From contig CM035432.1 in the NCBI GenBank assembly GCA_020310875.1, positions 91,663,018-91,727,017 on the forward strand: DNA of 64,000 nucleotides, written 5' to 3'. Of this stretch, positions 10,143 through 21,447 are shown in pieces; position 1 is the first letter of the stretch, and every line of letters begins with the position of its first letter. The notes under the pieces are model-generated. The model had not been told where the DNA came from. It did not search any database and saw only the letters and a list, made by a program, of their open reading frames with translations. The position numbers and the translations under genes are program-made. Source of the stretch: Ceratopteris richardii (lineage: Eukaryota > Streptophyta > Polypodiopsida > Polypodiales > Pteridaceae).

Positions 10143-10740
10143 ATATGAATGGGAGTTTTGTAGTCTTCTCCCTCAAAATTAAGAACACACATGAACGGGA
10201 GTTTTGTAGTGTTCTCCCTCAAAATTAAAAACACACATGAATGGGAGTTTTGTAGTGTTCTCCCTCAAAATTAAAAACACACATGAACGGGAGTTTTGTA
10301 GTGTTCTCCCTCAAAATTAAAAACACACATGAATGGGAGTTTTGTAGTGTTCTCCCTCAAAATTAAAAACACATATGAACGGGAGTTGTATCTCTCCCTC
10401 ATCAAAAGATACGAGAACGGGAGTTTTATCTCTCCATAAACAAAAGATAATTACGAGCAGCGAGCACGGGAGTTGTATCTCTCCCTCATCAAAAGATACG
10501 AGAACGGGAGTTTTATCTCTCCCTAAACAAAAGATAATTACGAGCACGAGCACGAGGAGTTTTATCTCTCCCTAAACAAAAGATAATTACGAGCACGAGC
10601 ACGAGGAGTTTTATCTCTCCCTAAACAAAAGATAATTACGAGCACGAGCACGAGGAGTTTTATCTCTCCCTAAACAAAAGATAATTATGAGCACGAGCGC
10701 GGGAGTTTTATCTCTCCCTCATCAAAAGGTAATGATGAAT
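10143..10740 (+). repeat. Leader tandem repeats (46-bp units, then related units of about 38-49 bp)
   Basis: GGGAGTTTTGTAGTGTTCTC recurs exactly every 46 bp from 10151 (10151, 10197, 10243, 10289, 10335, 10381). From 10381 the unit changes to GGGAGTTKTATCTCTCCCT followed by ATCAAAAGATACGAG or AAACAAAAGATAATTACGAG, repeating to about 10740. The array lies in the untranslated leader between the primer-binding site and gag and is absent from Gypsy-B. Short frames within it on both strands are repeat by-products. Confidence 0.9.
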
Positions 10741-11815
10741 GGGAGTTATAACCTACTTCCTCATCAAAAAGGTATTTATATAGGATTTGTTTTACTTTCT
10801 TTCTTAATAAAAAAGAAAAATTATGAATTTCATTAATGATGCAAATATTGCTTTTCTAATCAATATTTTGAGTGGTTTAATGCAAGTCAAGCAAGAAAAG
10901 ATGATTTGGTGAAAGCTACAAAATTTGACTTAATATTACTTTGATTTTTACTGATAGGTTATTTAGAAGTCTTATCTTGAATTGATATATTTGGTTTAAA
11001 TGTACTAATAGTTATGTTTTTCACGAGTTTTTTCAAGATGAATTATTTTTCAGGTTCGGGATGAAGAATGGGACTTCATTGACAACCAAGCTTTCTTCAA
11101 GAATAGATCATGAATAACCTTCTACTTCCCTTTTTGCACCATTTTTGTTTAAGCTTGCATTTAAAGTACGCATCAAATTATGTACAAACACATGTTGAGT
11201 TTTTCCCTTAGGTGCACGTCCATTTGCACCAATCTCCATTGTAACATGCATGATGAAATCTATGAGCAAATTCTAATTTTAGGAAATATAATTTTTACTT
11301 AAAGCATTTAAATATTTGCATTTTTAGAAAAAATCATTAATTTTGCATTATCAAAAAGAAAAGATTTTAAGAAGAAAGATTGTTTGCTTTATTTTCATTG
11401 CATAAAAAAGAAATTTAAATTTAGGTTACTTTTGATTTATAGTTAATGCTTTCAAAGAAATTAACTTTAAAGAAATTAATAGAAACCTAAAAAACTTAAT
11501 TCAAGAAAAACTATTTTATAAAAAAATATTTTATTACAAAACCCTTTAAAATAAAATAAAAGTTTTTAAAAAAATTTAAATCTCTAAACAACATAAAATC
11601 AAAAAGAGTAAATATAAGAGATAAGTCAAAATTTAGGTTTTTTTAAATTTAAAATTATTTTAGAAAAAAGAAGATTAGAATTAGTAAAGCCTAGGACTAG
11701 GGTAAAGCCATCCCTGGCTTTATCAATTAGTGATAGATTTAGACAATTTAGAGAGCAATTAGATCCGGCTATTAGGGAACTTCTTCTCTATTCGAAGCAT
11801 TATCAAGAACGCAAG
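10741..11815 (+). other. Gypsy-A leader, AT-rich
   Basis: There is no coding frame. From about 11279 onwards the leader matches Gypsy-B (61118 downwards); upstream of that the two leaders differ. The stretch just before gag (11690-11815) reads in frame with gag without a stop, so gag may start upstream of the Met at 11816 or at a non-AUG codon. A TTTTAAATTTAAAATTATTTTAG string near 11640-11663 (imperfect) resembles a 3' splice site. Confidence 0.5.
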
Positions 11816-13854
11816 ATGGAGGAGATGTTTAGAAACATGATCATAGAAAAGCAAGGGACACGTACAGTCCAAGCTATTCTAAAAGAAAAAGGAAAATTTA
11901 CTGGATTAAACATTACAGAATACTTGGATGCATTTGAGGAGCAAGTGCAAATCCAGGGATTACCTGAAGATGTAATAGTTAAATACTTTAGTCGAGTAGT
12001 TTCTAGTTCAATTCTAGAATCTATACAAGAGCATGCCGAAAAAACATGGGAGGAATTTAGAAAGGAACTTCATAAAATGTTCTACCTCGAGGATTTTAGC
12101 CAGCACAGTCGAGAAGGTTTTCTGCGTTGGTTAAACACTGTTAAGAGCAATGAGTCTTTAACTCATCTTCACGGTGAGTTTATGAGACGTCTGGCTCAAC
12201 TTCCTGAAGATGATAGAAATGCTATAAATCCAGATGTAATTATATATTTTCTTAAGATACTTAATCCAGAAGATAGGGCTGAAATTGAAAGACGAATAGA
12301 GGAGCCAGGAAAAAGGTATGGGCTAACTGATGACTGGGAGAAAGTCAAAAAAGAGATAGAGGCTGTTGCTCAAATGAAGCAAAGGCAAATGATTTTGTAT
12401 GCTAAACCTAATGCTTCGCAGCCTAGAGAGACTCCTGCTATAAGGCAGGTTAATATGTCAATGCCTGCTACTATACCTACGGCTAATAATTCAGCTGCCA
12501 CTAAAGCTCCCATAGAATTTCAATTGGATATTCTATGTAAACAGATGGAAAATGTTATGAACATGCAAGCATCTCTTTCAAAAGAGGTTGCTAACTTGAA
12601 TAAACAAGTTTACTCCATGAGCTTTAATGATCCAGGAGCTAGTAATAGTGGTACAAGGCAAGCACCACCTATTCAACAAGTTATGCCTCAGTATGTTCCA
12701 CCTCAACTAGTCTTTCAGCCAGTACCACAGCAAGTTCCTCAGTTTGCTTCTCAACAAGCTCCTCAGTTTGTTGTACAGCCACCCTTTCAAAGAAATAATG
12801 AGAAAAGAGGGACTGGCGTGAAGCGCTGTGTTTGATGCGATAGTCAGGAGCATGCATCATTTGCTTGTGAAGAATTAAAAAGTGCTAAGGCGAATCAATT
12901 AGTTGTGGAAGTAGATAGACGATTATGTGACTTTAGGTCACGTCTTCCTTTGTCCGTCAATTGGGGCAAAGGAGGAATGAAAAAGCTTTATGAAAATTTA
13001 AGAGTATCAGATGCAACTGCCAGTACTTCGGCTGCAAGACTAGAGCGAGTCAAGGATAGGCCTTCTTCAATGCCTAGCCAAAATCCATATTCAATAGAGG
13101 CACTGGTATGAGCTAGAGACGAGATAATGTACAAGACTGCATGGAAATCTCCTGTAGATCAATCCTCTGTCTTTTCTCACATTGCTAATGTTGAGGAAAA
13201 ACGGAGACGAGAAGATCAACAGGATGATGTAGAAGAAGGTGATAGGAGGGTAACTAGGAGACAAACAAGAGAAGATGAAAAGAAAACTGACAAAAAAGTT
13301 CAATTTGATGAAGCAAATTTATCTCAAGAAGAGAAGAGGAAAATGATAAAGGAAGGCAAAAAGCCGACCGATGAAAATGTTCAATCGCAAGAAGAACAGA
13401 AGAAATTGGAAACCTCTAAACCTGAAAATAAAGAGGATCAAAAGCAAAATGAAGAGAAAGAGAAGAAAAAGGGTAGAAGAGCTCCACGTGCTATTATGAT
13501 TTCTGAGCTCAAAAAGAAAAATGATGCTACGGAGATTTTAAATGACATTCTTCTAAAAAGTCAAGTAACGATGTCACTTGAGCAAGTGTTTTCCATAGCG
13601 AAACCAGAGTTCAAGGACAGTTTTATTCCACTTATTAGAAGAAGACGCTTTCCTTTGCCACAAGACAAGGATATGCAAGACGTGGCAGAAGAATCCCTAG
13701 CTATGAATGATGTAGTTACATTGAGTGAAAGTGATTATGAGGATGATGAAGAATTTACAACGGGAAGTGTAAATAGAAATTTTCTAGGACCTATACAACC
13801 TGATAAAGAAATGTTAAAAAGTGAAAGTAAATACAATTCTACCTTCTGGGCATG
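11816..13854 (+). pseudogene. gag: Gypsy-A gag (capsid/nucleocapsid), interrupted
   Basis: Gag forms the virus-like particle and packages element RNA. The first 339 codons contain a retrotransposon gag domain (about residues 20-200, with ITEYLDAFEEQVQIQGLP and the WEEFRKELHKMF motif), then a Gln/Pro-rich linker. A CCHC zinc knuckle (C-x2-C-x4-H-x4-C) follows, but its third position is a TGA (12833-12835) where Gypsy-B has Trp. A second TGA (13109-13111) and a third at 13853-13855 replace Arg codons of Gypsy-B. A highly charged Lys/Glu-rich segment (13190-13480) follows. The start is the first Met; an upstream extension is open. Confidence 0.88.
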
Positions 13855-13855
13855 A

Positions 13856-14373
13856 GGCACACCAGAAGTAAAGATTAGAATCGGGGATGAGAAAGATTCT
13901 TGTTTAGCTTTGGCTCTCATTGACTCGGGGTAAGAGATAAACGTGATTTCAAAAAAGTTTTTTGACAAATTTAGATGTCAATCGATAAAGAGCACGGTTG
14001 GCGGATGAGAACAGTTGACAATGGCTCTCGCATTTTGTCGGGTGCATGTGCGAATGTGCCTATAATGATAGGTGGTGTTCGAGAAGAGTTTCACTTCTTC
14101 GTTCAAGATAATTGCTCATATGAAGTGATTCTTGGACAGCCATGTATAGCTGAAATGAGAATGGAAACAAAAGCAATGAACGACGGATCAGCGTATGCAA
14201 GAATTCGATCCAAATCAGGGATAGATTATTTGCAAGTTATGACGGTTTGCCCAAACCACACTAGAAATAGAAAGAGCTTAAGAAGAAATCCCATTGACTC
14301 GATCAGTCATGTTTGTGATGATCCATTGGCTATAAGAGAATATGGGGCGTACTACGATCAAAATTTCTGCTAG
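13856..14373 (+). pseudogene. Gypsy-A aspartic protease region, ends at conserved TAG
   Basis: The protease active site is IDSGSEINVIS in Gypsy-B; here TCA has become TAA (13932-13934), so the copy reads DSG-stop-EI. A single-base deletion at about 13977 shifts the frame relative to gag, and the reading then continues as 13975-14373. The frame ends DQNFC-TAG (14371-14373) in both Gypsy-A and Gypsy-B, so this stop is ancestral rather than decay. The protease would process Gag-Pro-Pol polyproteins in the particle. Confidence 0.8.
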
Positions 14374-14402
14374 ACTCCACTATTGAGCGAGACAATAGTG
14401 GA
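14361..14402 (+). promoter_or_regulatory. Putative -1 ribosomal frameshift signal between gag-pro and pol
   Basis: In the gag-pro frame the codons are CAA AAT TTC TGC TAG. A AAT TTC (14361-14367) fits the X XXY YYZ slippery rule. After an 8-base spacer containing the TAG stop comes a perfect 10-bp inverted repeat, TCCACTATTG (14376-14385) and CAATAGTGGA (14393-14402), with a 7-base loop. The pol frame is -1 relative to gag-pro and is open across this point. Heptamer, spacer, stop and stem are all identical in Gypsy-B (58011-58052); only the loop differs by one base. Confidence 0.8.
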
Positions 14403-16495
14403 CATTGTTTTGATGTCTCGCCTATCAATGAACATAAATTTGAAAATTATCTAATTTTTACTCCTACAACTAGTTTGCATTATATTACTAATGAAAACCT
14501 TCCAAAAACATTTAGAAAACAAACTGAAAAATATTTCAGACAAATTGGATTAATTTCAAGTGACGAGAAAATTGAGAGTATAATTGAATTATCAAAAAGT
14601 TCCACTCTATTAGAAGAGCTAGAAAGTGTTTCTCATGAAAATTTTGAATCAAATCTGATAATTCTTAACTCTATTCAAGAGTATGAGATTATTAGTGAAT
14701 TTATCCTAGAACATGAAGTTAGCATAGAAACTAAATACAAAACTATAGAAAAGAAAATAAAGCCTGTAGCTCAACCCTTACCCAAAGATAGTCATGATAT
14801 ACTTCGTCGAGTATCAAATGATCCTATTCTTAGAGATCGATCTAAGATAGGTCACATATTTACTGATGAGAGTAAGAAGTTTATTAAATTTGGAGATGAA
14901 TTTCTTTCTCAAATTGAAAAAGAGCAATTTACCAAAATGATTGTTCATCATGGTAAAGCTTTTTCTTTATTCCCTCATGAGATAGGATGTGCAGACCCAA
15001 AGTTAGTAGCTCCGATGATTATTTTCACAGTACCGCATATTCCTTGGAATCTTCGTCTGATTCCAGTCCCAAAGGCTCATTTACCTGAGCCAATGAGACT
15101 GTTAAAGGAGAAGATTGCCATGAGAATCTTGGAACCATCCTCAGCACCATACTCTAATAGGTGGTTCACGGTACCGAAAAAGAGTGGGAAGCTACGCTTT
15201 ATTCAGGATTTGCAGCCTGTGAATAAAGTCACTATTAGGAATGTAGGAACGGGTCCCATTGTAGATGAGTTTGCCGAGGCATTTGCTCGTCACTCCATCT
15301 ATTCAATGGGAGACCTGTATTCAAGGTATGATCAGTTTCAATTAGCAATGGAGAGTCGAGATGTGACCACGATGAAGCCTCCTTTGGGCTTAGTATGTAT
15401 GTGTACTTTACCACAAGGAGCCACGAATTCTGTGGCACACATGATGAATGCTATGAATCTGGTCCTACATGACTTTATCCCAGAAGTGACGATGCCTTTT
15501 ATTGATTACATTCCAATAAAAGGATGTGTGGAAAAAGAAAAGGATGAACGTTTAGATTCATCTGGTTGCAGAAAGTTTGTTTCCAGCCATATTTCAGATT
15601 GTGAAAAGATATTTGAAAGATTTGAAGAGGTTGGACTAACTTTCTCCCTAGAAAAATCAACTTTTGGTGTTAATGAAGTGCTAATAGTTGGGCATTTATG
15701 TGGCCATTATGGTCGTAGACCCTATCCAGCAAAAGTTGATGCCATTAGTAGGATTTCTGAGAGATGTCACAATGTAAGTGAAGTAAGGAGATTCCTAGGT
15801 GCATGTGTTTTCTATGTCATCTGGATCCCTCACTTTGCTCATGTAGCGAATCCGCTTTATGATTTATTGAGAAAAAGGAAGAAATTCTTTTGGACTGATG
15901 AGCATTCTAGAATAATGAGGCGTCTAAAGCAATTGCTTATCAATGCTCCTGTTTTGAAACGTATTGACTATACAGAAAATAAGCCTCTAATCCTAACCGT
16001 TGACACTAGTCCTATTGGTATAGGCTGGGTCATTGGACAGGACTATGAGGAGGAGCAAAGGTACGCAGTTCGCTTTGGAGCAAAGATTCTTCATGATACT
16101 CAAAAGAATTAACCACAAATTAAGAGAGAATTATGGGGATTAGTTACAGCTTTAAAACAGACAAAGAGTACTTTATAGGCGCTAATGTAATAGTAGAGAC
16201 CGATTGTCTTCCATTAATAGGTTTAATAGCTAATTGTTCATCTCCAGATATAGCTATGCTACGATGGATAGCCTATATTAAATTCCTTAATCCTGCTTTT
16301 GTTCATATAGCCGAAAAACATAACACCGTTGCTGATATGCTTTCAAGAGCAAAATTCGACAATAATAGTGAAGCATTAAATAATCATATTAATTTAATAA
16401 ATTATGAAACATCTACCTATACATATGAAAGATTTAGAGAGTGCGATTATGAAGGAGAGTGGCGAGATATAGGAAACTATCTGAGTTCATTTTAG
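14367..16495 (+). pseudogene. pol: Gypsy-A pol: reverse transcriptase and RNase H
   Basis: In the -1 frame, the region from 14475 encodes an RT with LRFIQDLQPVNKVT, MGDLYSRYDQFQLAM and LPQGATNSVAHMM (RT motifs 2-4). The catalytic motif reads FIDYIPIKG, so the second Asp of xxDD is Tyr here. LILTVDTSPIGIGWVIGQ starts RNase H. Damage: TAA at 16110-16112, loss of one A in a short A-run near 16157 (Gypsy-B has five A), and TAG at 16493-16495 where Gypsy-B has Gln. RNase H continues in 16133-16495 with VETDCLPLIG and KHNTVADMLSRA. This copy cannot make active RT. Confidence 0.9.
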
Positions 16496-17773
16496 CCTTC
16501 CCCAAGCTGGTCTTCAAATCGATTCCGGAACATCAGGAAGAAGTCTTTCAACTTCTTCTTGAAAGATGGATATCTTTGGAGACATGCTAGAGGAAAGGTT
16601 CGAAACCCTCAAAGAGTACTAGGTTTGAAAGTTTTTCAAGTGCAAGTTATGCAAGAGATGCACCAGAGCCTTTGGGCTGGTCATAAAGGCTTTGTAGCTA
16701 CATATGAAAAGATTAGGGAAAGCTACTGGTGGCCGAGGATGTATGTAACTGTTAAAGAATTTGTGAGCACTTGTAGTACGTGCCAGTTACACTCCTCTGT
16801 CAAGCATAGAGATCACCTTCACCCGACCTATCCACCTTGTATTCATTACAAGTGGGTAGTTGACCTTGTGACCATGCCTAAAAGCAATGATGGTATGAGA
16901 TACATCGTTCTTGCGCGAGAGGATTTGACAAATCATGTCGAGGGTAGAGCGCTTCGTTCCAAAACTACTTATAATGTATGTGTATTCCTTCTAGAAGAAG
17001 TATTATCCAGATTTGGATATATAGAAAAAGTAGTAGCGGATAGAGGTGAGTTAGATGCGAGAGAGGCAAGAGAATTCTTTGCACAACATGGAATTCGATT
17101 GTCTCTTACCACTGCCTATAACCCAGAAGCAAATAGTAAAATTGAACGAGGGCATCCTTCCATAGTGAAGGCTATTTCTAAGGCTTGCCATGGAGATATT
17201 GGTCAATGGCCAAAATATCTCCCATTTGCTCTTTGGGCTGATCGCATGACGTACACGAGAACAACTGGTTTTATGCCAACTGAACTCATGTACTGTCAGA
17301 AACCATTATTTCCCATTCATACTCAGATAATTAATTGGATGAATTTAGGTTGGAAAGATAACATTTCAAGAGAAGAGTTATTAGCACTTAGAATTAAGCA
17401 ATTAAAACAAGGAAATGAAAATCTTAAAGAAGCAATTAAAAAATTAAAAACATCTAGATTGAAAAATAAGTTATATTTTTATAAGAAACATAGACTAAGA
17501 CCGCAACCAATAGAAAGTGGTGACTGGGTGCTTGTATATGATAGTACGTTTGATACTCAATACGATGCACGTCGGAAACTAACTAAACGTTGGTTCGGAC
17601 CTTATGTTGTTGTTTCAGTTTATGAAATAGGTACATATAAATTAGGTGAATTTGATGGTTCTATGTTAAAGAATTTGATTGCAGGGAAAAGAATCAAGTT
17701 TTTTAGAAGAAGAGAAAGCAATAAATTCGAATTGGACGAAGACTTCTTGGAGGACGACGATGAAAAAGAATAA
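16496..17773 (+). pseudogene. Gypsy-A pol: integrase
   Basis: Open for 404 codons from 16559 and in frame with the RNase H segment upstream. The N-terminal HHCC zinc finger is visible (MHQSLWAGHKG ... CSTCQ). The catalytic core has D (WVVDLVTM), D (VVADRGELD) and E (NPEANSKIERGH), with 34 residues between the last two. WADRMTYTRTTGFMPTELMY follows the core. The C-terminal part is Lys-rich, with KRWFGPYVVVS, and ends in an acidic tail DEDFLEDDDEKE; no chromodomain is seen. Integrase inserts the cDNA into the chromosome. It is the best preserved domain of Gypsy-A. Confidence 0.9.
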
Positions 17774-18719
17774 AAATGATCAGGTGAAAGAGTTCTAAAC
17801 TTTACTTACTTTTTAGTTGTTATTATGATTTTTTGATGCATTCCATGTGTAGATGTGTACGTCCTTCTGATAGGAAAGGAAGAATTTTAAAATTATGAAA
17901 CAATGAATTTAAAACTGAAGTAGGGATGTGTATGAAGAGAGGATAAGATTTAGAGACCCTATGGCTTTCATAAGGATAGGAGAGGGAACACTTGACTTGC
18001 GATTCCTAGTAGAAGTAAGTTTATTTTATATAGGTAGGCTACCTTAACTTCCAACCCATGTCGCTAATGAGATCCTAGTTCCCAATATAGCATTCCTCTA
18101 GAACCTATGCTCTGATTAGGGGTTAAGCCTTTCCCCTTAAACAAAAAAGTTGCGAAGAAAAATTAAGAAAAGAGAAAAATGAGAACATCAAGCAGTATAT
18201 TAATGGCTACTGCAGGATGAGAAAAAGAAAATTAAAAAAAAAGAAAAAGAAAAAGAAAAAGAAAGAAAAGAAAAGAAAAAAAATTATCATGTTCAGTTGT
18301 GGTCTCGAAACCACTTCTGAAATTCTATACGGGCAATATGAGGCGGATTTATGCTATAGAGGAATTAGTTAGATGCCTCTTATGGCAAGTGGCTATGGAG
18401 TAAGGGATAGACCATTTATATAAAATATTTATTACTTTTGAACAGGTTAATAGAAGAGCAAGTACCATAACTGTCTGATTGATTTCTATGGGACTTTCTA
18501 AAACTTGTTTTCAACTTCATGCATTGAACGAAAACGTTTAAGATTCAAGTTTGCATAATTTTAAAAGGTTTTTCTTAACTATCAGAAAATGTACTTACCT
18601 TTAGGAGCATATTTTTCATAATTTTGAATAAAATAGTTCAAGAAATATTTTTCAAAAGAATTTGATACTGCTTTCCTATTGAACTGCAGGTTGGCCCATC
18701 AAGGGCGATGTGCAGGATT
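17774..18719 (+). other. Gypsy-A 3' untranslated region
   Basis: About 950 bp without a coding frame, including an AAAG/AAAAAG tract at about 18215-18285. Gypsy-B has the same region inverted (55339-56288), with the tract shown as CTTTTT. There is no env-like frame. Confidence 0.75.
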
Positions 18720-18731
18720 GGTGGGGGCAGA
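18720..18731 (+). promoter_or_regulatory. Polypurine tract of Gypsy-A
   Basis: GGTGGGGGCAGA abuts the TG of the 3' LTR. The corresponding Gypsy-B sequence (minus strand, just right of 55322) is TTTGGTGAGGGCAGA. It would prime plus-strand cDNA synthesis. Confidence 0.75.
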
Positions 18732-19259
18732 TGTCGGAAGGATTTCCTCACTTTAATTATCATATGGAAAAATAAAAATATTTTACCTTATAGTCGGTTA
18801 AATGATATTTCTCTCTAATTTTTTTTATGTATTGACCTAGTTTGACTAAACTCTTCTCTTTGGTACCTGCAGAAAAAAGAGAAAAATATGTTTTGAATAG
18901 AGATTGGATGATTAATTGAACACTTACTTGGAATCTTCACTTTTTATGTTCATTTCTAAGTGATTTATGTATATCCATAATTATATAAAGATAATTATGT
19001 GCCTATGAATATATATATGGAGTTCTATGACGTATGAGAATTCAAGTAAACCTAAGATTTGTTTGGCTTTCCTTATGTAAGCATATATGTGTATATATGT
19101 TGATATGATTGAAGATGTGCCTATGTGATTAGATTTATAAGGTTTAATAACTGTGCACCATATGATTAAACCCATGTTATGCAAGGTTTAAATGTGCATC
19201 TTCATGTACACTTACCCTAATGAGCCTATACATGATTCAAGAACATTAAAATTATATAG

Positions 19260-19302
<43 letters not shown>

Positions 19303-21447
19303 GCATATATACGTTTATTATATATATAAGTAAATAGATAAATATTTATTATATAAATAAATATATATGTAAAAGATTAAATAATATATCTTCGATTTAT
19401 ATAAAGTGATTTGGTTTAATAAATAATGAAAATAACTTTTAATAATGAATTAATTTAAACGTGTGTAGAAGTTAAGTTATGTGTATTAGTTAACTAAAAG
19501 TGTGTGTTAGTTAATGTTAGTATGCATGAAATCTACCTAGTTAACTAGTTAAACTAACTAGTAACTAACTGATACGTGTAAACTAAAATATATCTATATA
19601 TGTGTGATCGTAACAGTTTTTTTTGCTAATGCTCTTCTGCAGGTGCGTACGGGTTTTTTCTTCTTCTAACCGAGAGAGAGAGAGAGGATTTGGTAAAGAT
19701 ACCGAGTGGCTGAAGATGCTCACGCTGTAGAATTCACAGAGAGTGTTGCTAGCACAAGAGAGCACGGAGAAGCTACGCTTTTCGCAAATGGAGATTGTAG
19801 GAGAGAGATGCTCGCCTGATTGTCATGCTGCATGTTAGAGATGAAGATGGAATGAGTATCAGAGAGAAAAGCAGACAATTGGATGGAGAGAGAAGATGGA
19901 GAAATAGCGATGCCTGCACAAATTTATGAGAGAGAGAGATAGGAGAGAGAAAAAGAGTGCAGAAACTCAGGCGGTTCGATAGTAGGTGCACACAGAGAAA
20001 TCAAGAGAGAGGTGATATAACCTACTCTGATCATGCACAGAGAAGAAGATGTGTTGTGGGTTGATCCAGAGGGTGATGCAGGTGCTACAGGTATCAGAGG
20101 AGAGCCAAAAGATGGCTATCGATAGTAACTGAAGATGGTTGCATAGGAGATTTTTAGACAAAGACGATCGCTCACGCGTAAGCAAAGAGAGAGAGTTGTG
20201 AGTGCTCATTGTTGACGCTATGAATGGGGAATTGCTAGGAGGGAGAAATTCCTAGAGGGCGTCACACACATGGATGTGCAGCAAAAACGGAAGCTATTGA
20301 TAGAGAGACTTCGCCTAGATGGAGTTCAAAAGAGAGAGAGAGAGAGGCAGAGAGAGAATAGAAGGGGCTTCATTCGGTTGACAGAGGCTCCATAGGTGAA
20401 TGACTGAGAGGAAAGTGGCGATTGGCATACTGTAGTCTGCAGAAAGTCAATGTCTTGTCACCTGACTGCTTTTGTGAACCGAATTTCTAGAGCGGAACCT
20501 ACATATGCTGTAGTCAAATTGTGCTAGTTTGATCTACTGGAGAGTTTTTTACGATTCATCTGTCTTTACGTGTCTTAGAGCTTCATTATGAAAGCCTCCA
20601 TTAAGTTGAGAGAGGAGAGGCAAAGGGGTAACCATCCTTGAGATCATCAGGAGTGATAGAGCACGCATGTATGGTACCTCCTTGCTGCACATCGAAGTCA
20701 TCCTTCTCAGGGGATGATGCACTTACACGGAAGAATAGAACGAAAGAGGGGGCATCTTTGTGTTCTGCATATTTGTTTTGCTAAGAGAAGATTTATCGTG
20801 GAGGCCTGGAGAGAGCGCATCAATCATTGCTGGCGTTGATGATTTCGTGTAAGAGTTACTCTTGACGGCAATGGAGAAAGAGAAGCCGTAATCAACGGTG
20901 GAGTACTCTTGATGGATTGAGTTTGAGAGCTACAGAGACAATCATGCGCAGACGTAAAAAATGGAGAGAGTCAGAGATCGTCAGATTATTGGTGGTTTCA
21001 TGGCACTGTTGAAGACAACAGAGCATAGAGAGATAGGGCAGAGGATGTCTGCACTTCAAATGCATGGTAGAGAGAGTTGTAGGCGGTGCTTCTCTACGCA
21101 GAATGTTGGCGTGGATAGAGAACCAACAGAATTGAAGAGTGGAGAACATGCAGACAGAGAAAGGATGCACGCACGAGTTCAGAGAGAGATAGAGAGGGAG
21201 AACAAGGCATAGGAGAGAAAGAGAGAGAGAGAGAGAGAGGGAAAGAGTTTTACATGAGCATGAATGCATGTGTATGCATGTATGCATGCATGTGTGTTCA
21301 TGAGTGTGTGAATGCATGATAGTATGCATGTGTATTAATGCATGTTAGTATGATGCAAGTATATATGTGTGCATATGAAAAATGGTGTGCATGTATGCAT
21401 AAATAAATGAATGTGTATGCATGTATACTTAATATATGTATATGAAG
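18732..21447 (+). repeat. Gypsy-A 3' LTR, left part
   Basis: Matches 5900-8737 of the 5' LTR, but with a much shorter TA microsatellite. It retains about 25 bp (near 21085-21110) that are missing from the 5' LTR. It stops at TATATGAAG, where Copia-1-associated sequence begins. LTR frame A is present at 20961-21212 (83 codons). Confidence 0.92.

Noticed and set aside
10143-10740. CRISPR-like look of the regularly spaced 46-bp units
   Set aside because: Units are directly adjacent with no unique spacers, lie in a eukaryotic retrotransposon leader, and have no cas genes.
17774-18719. An env-like gene after Gypsy-A integrase
   Set aside because: No frame above 60 codons and no membrane segment is present.
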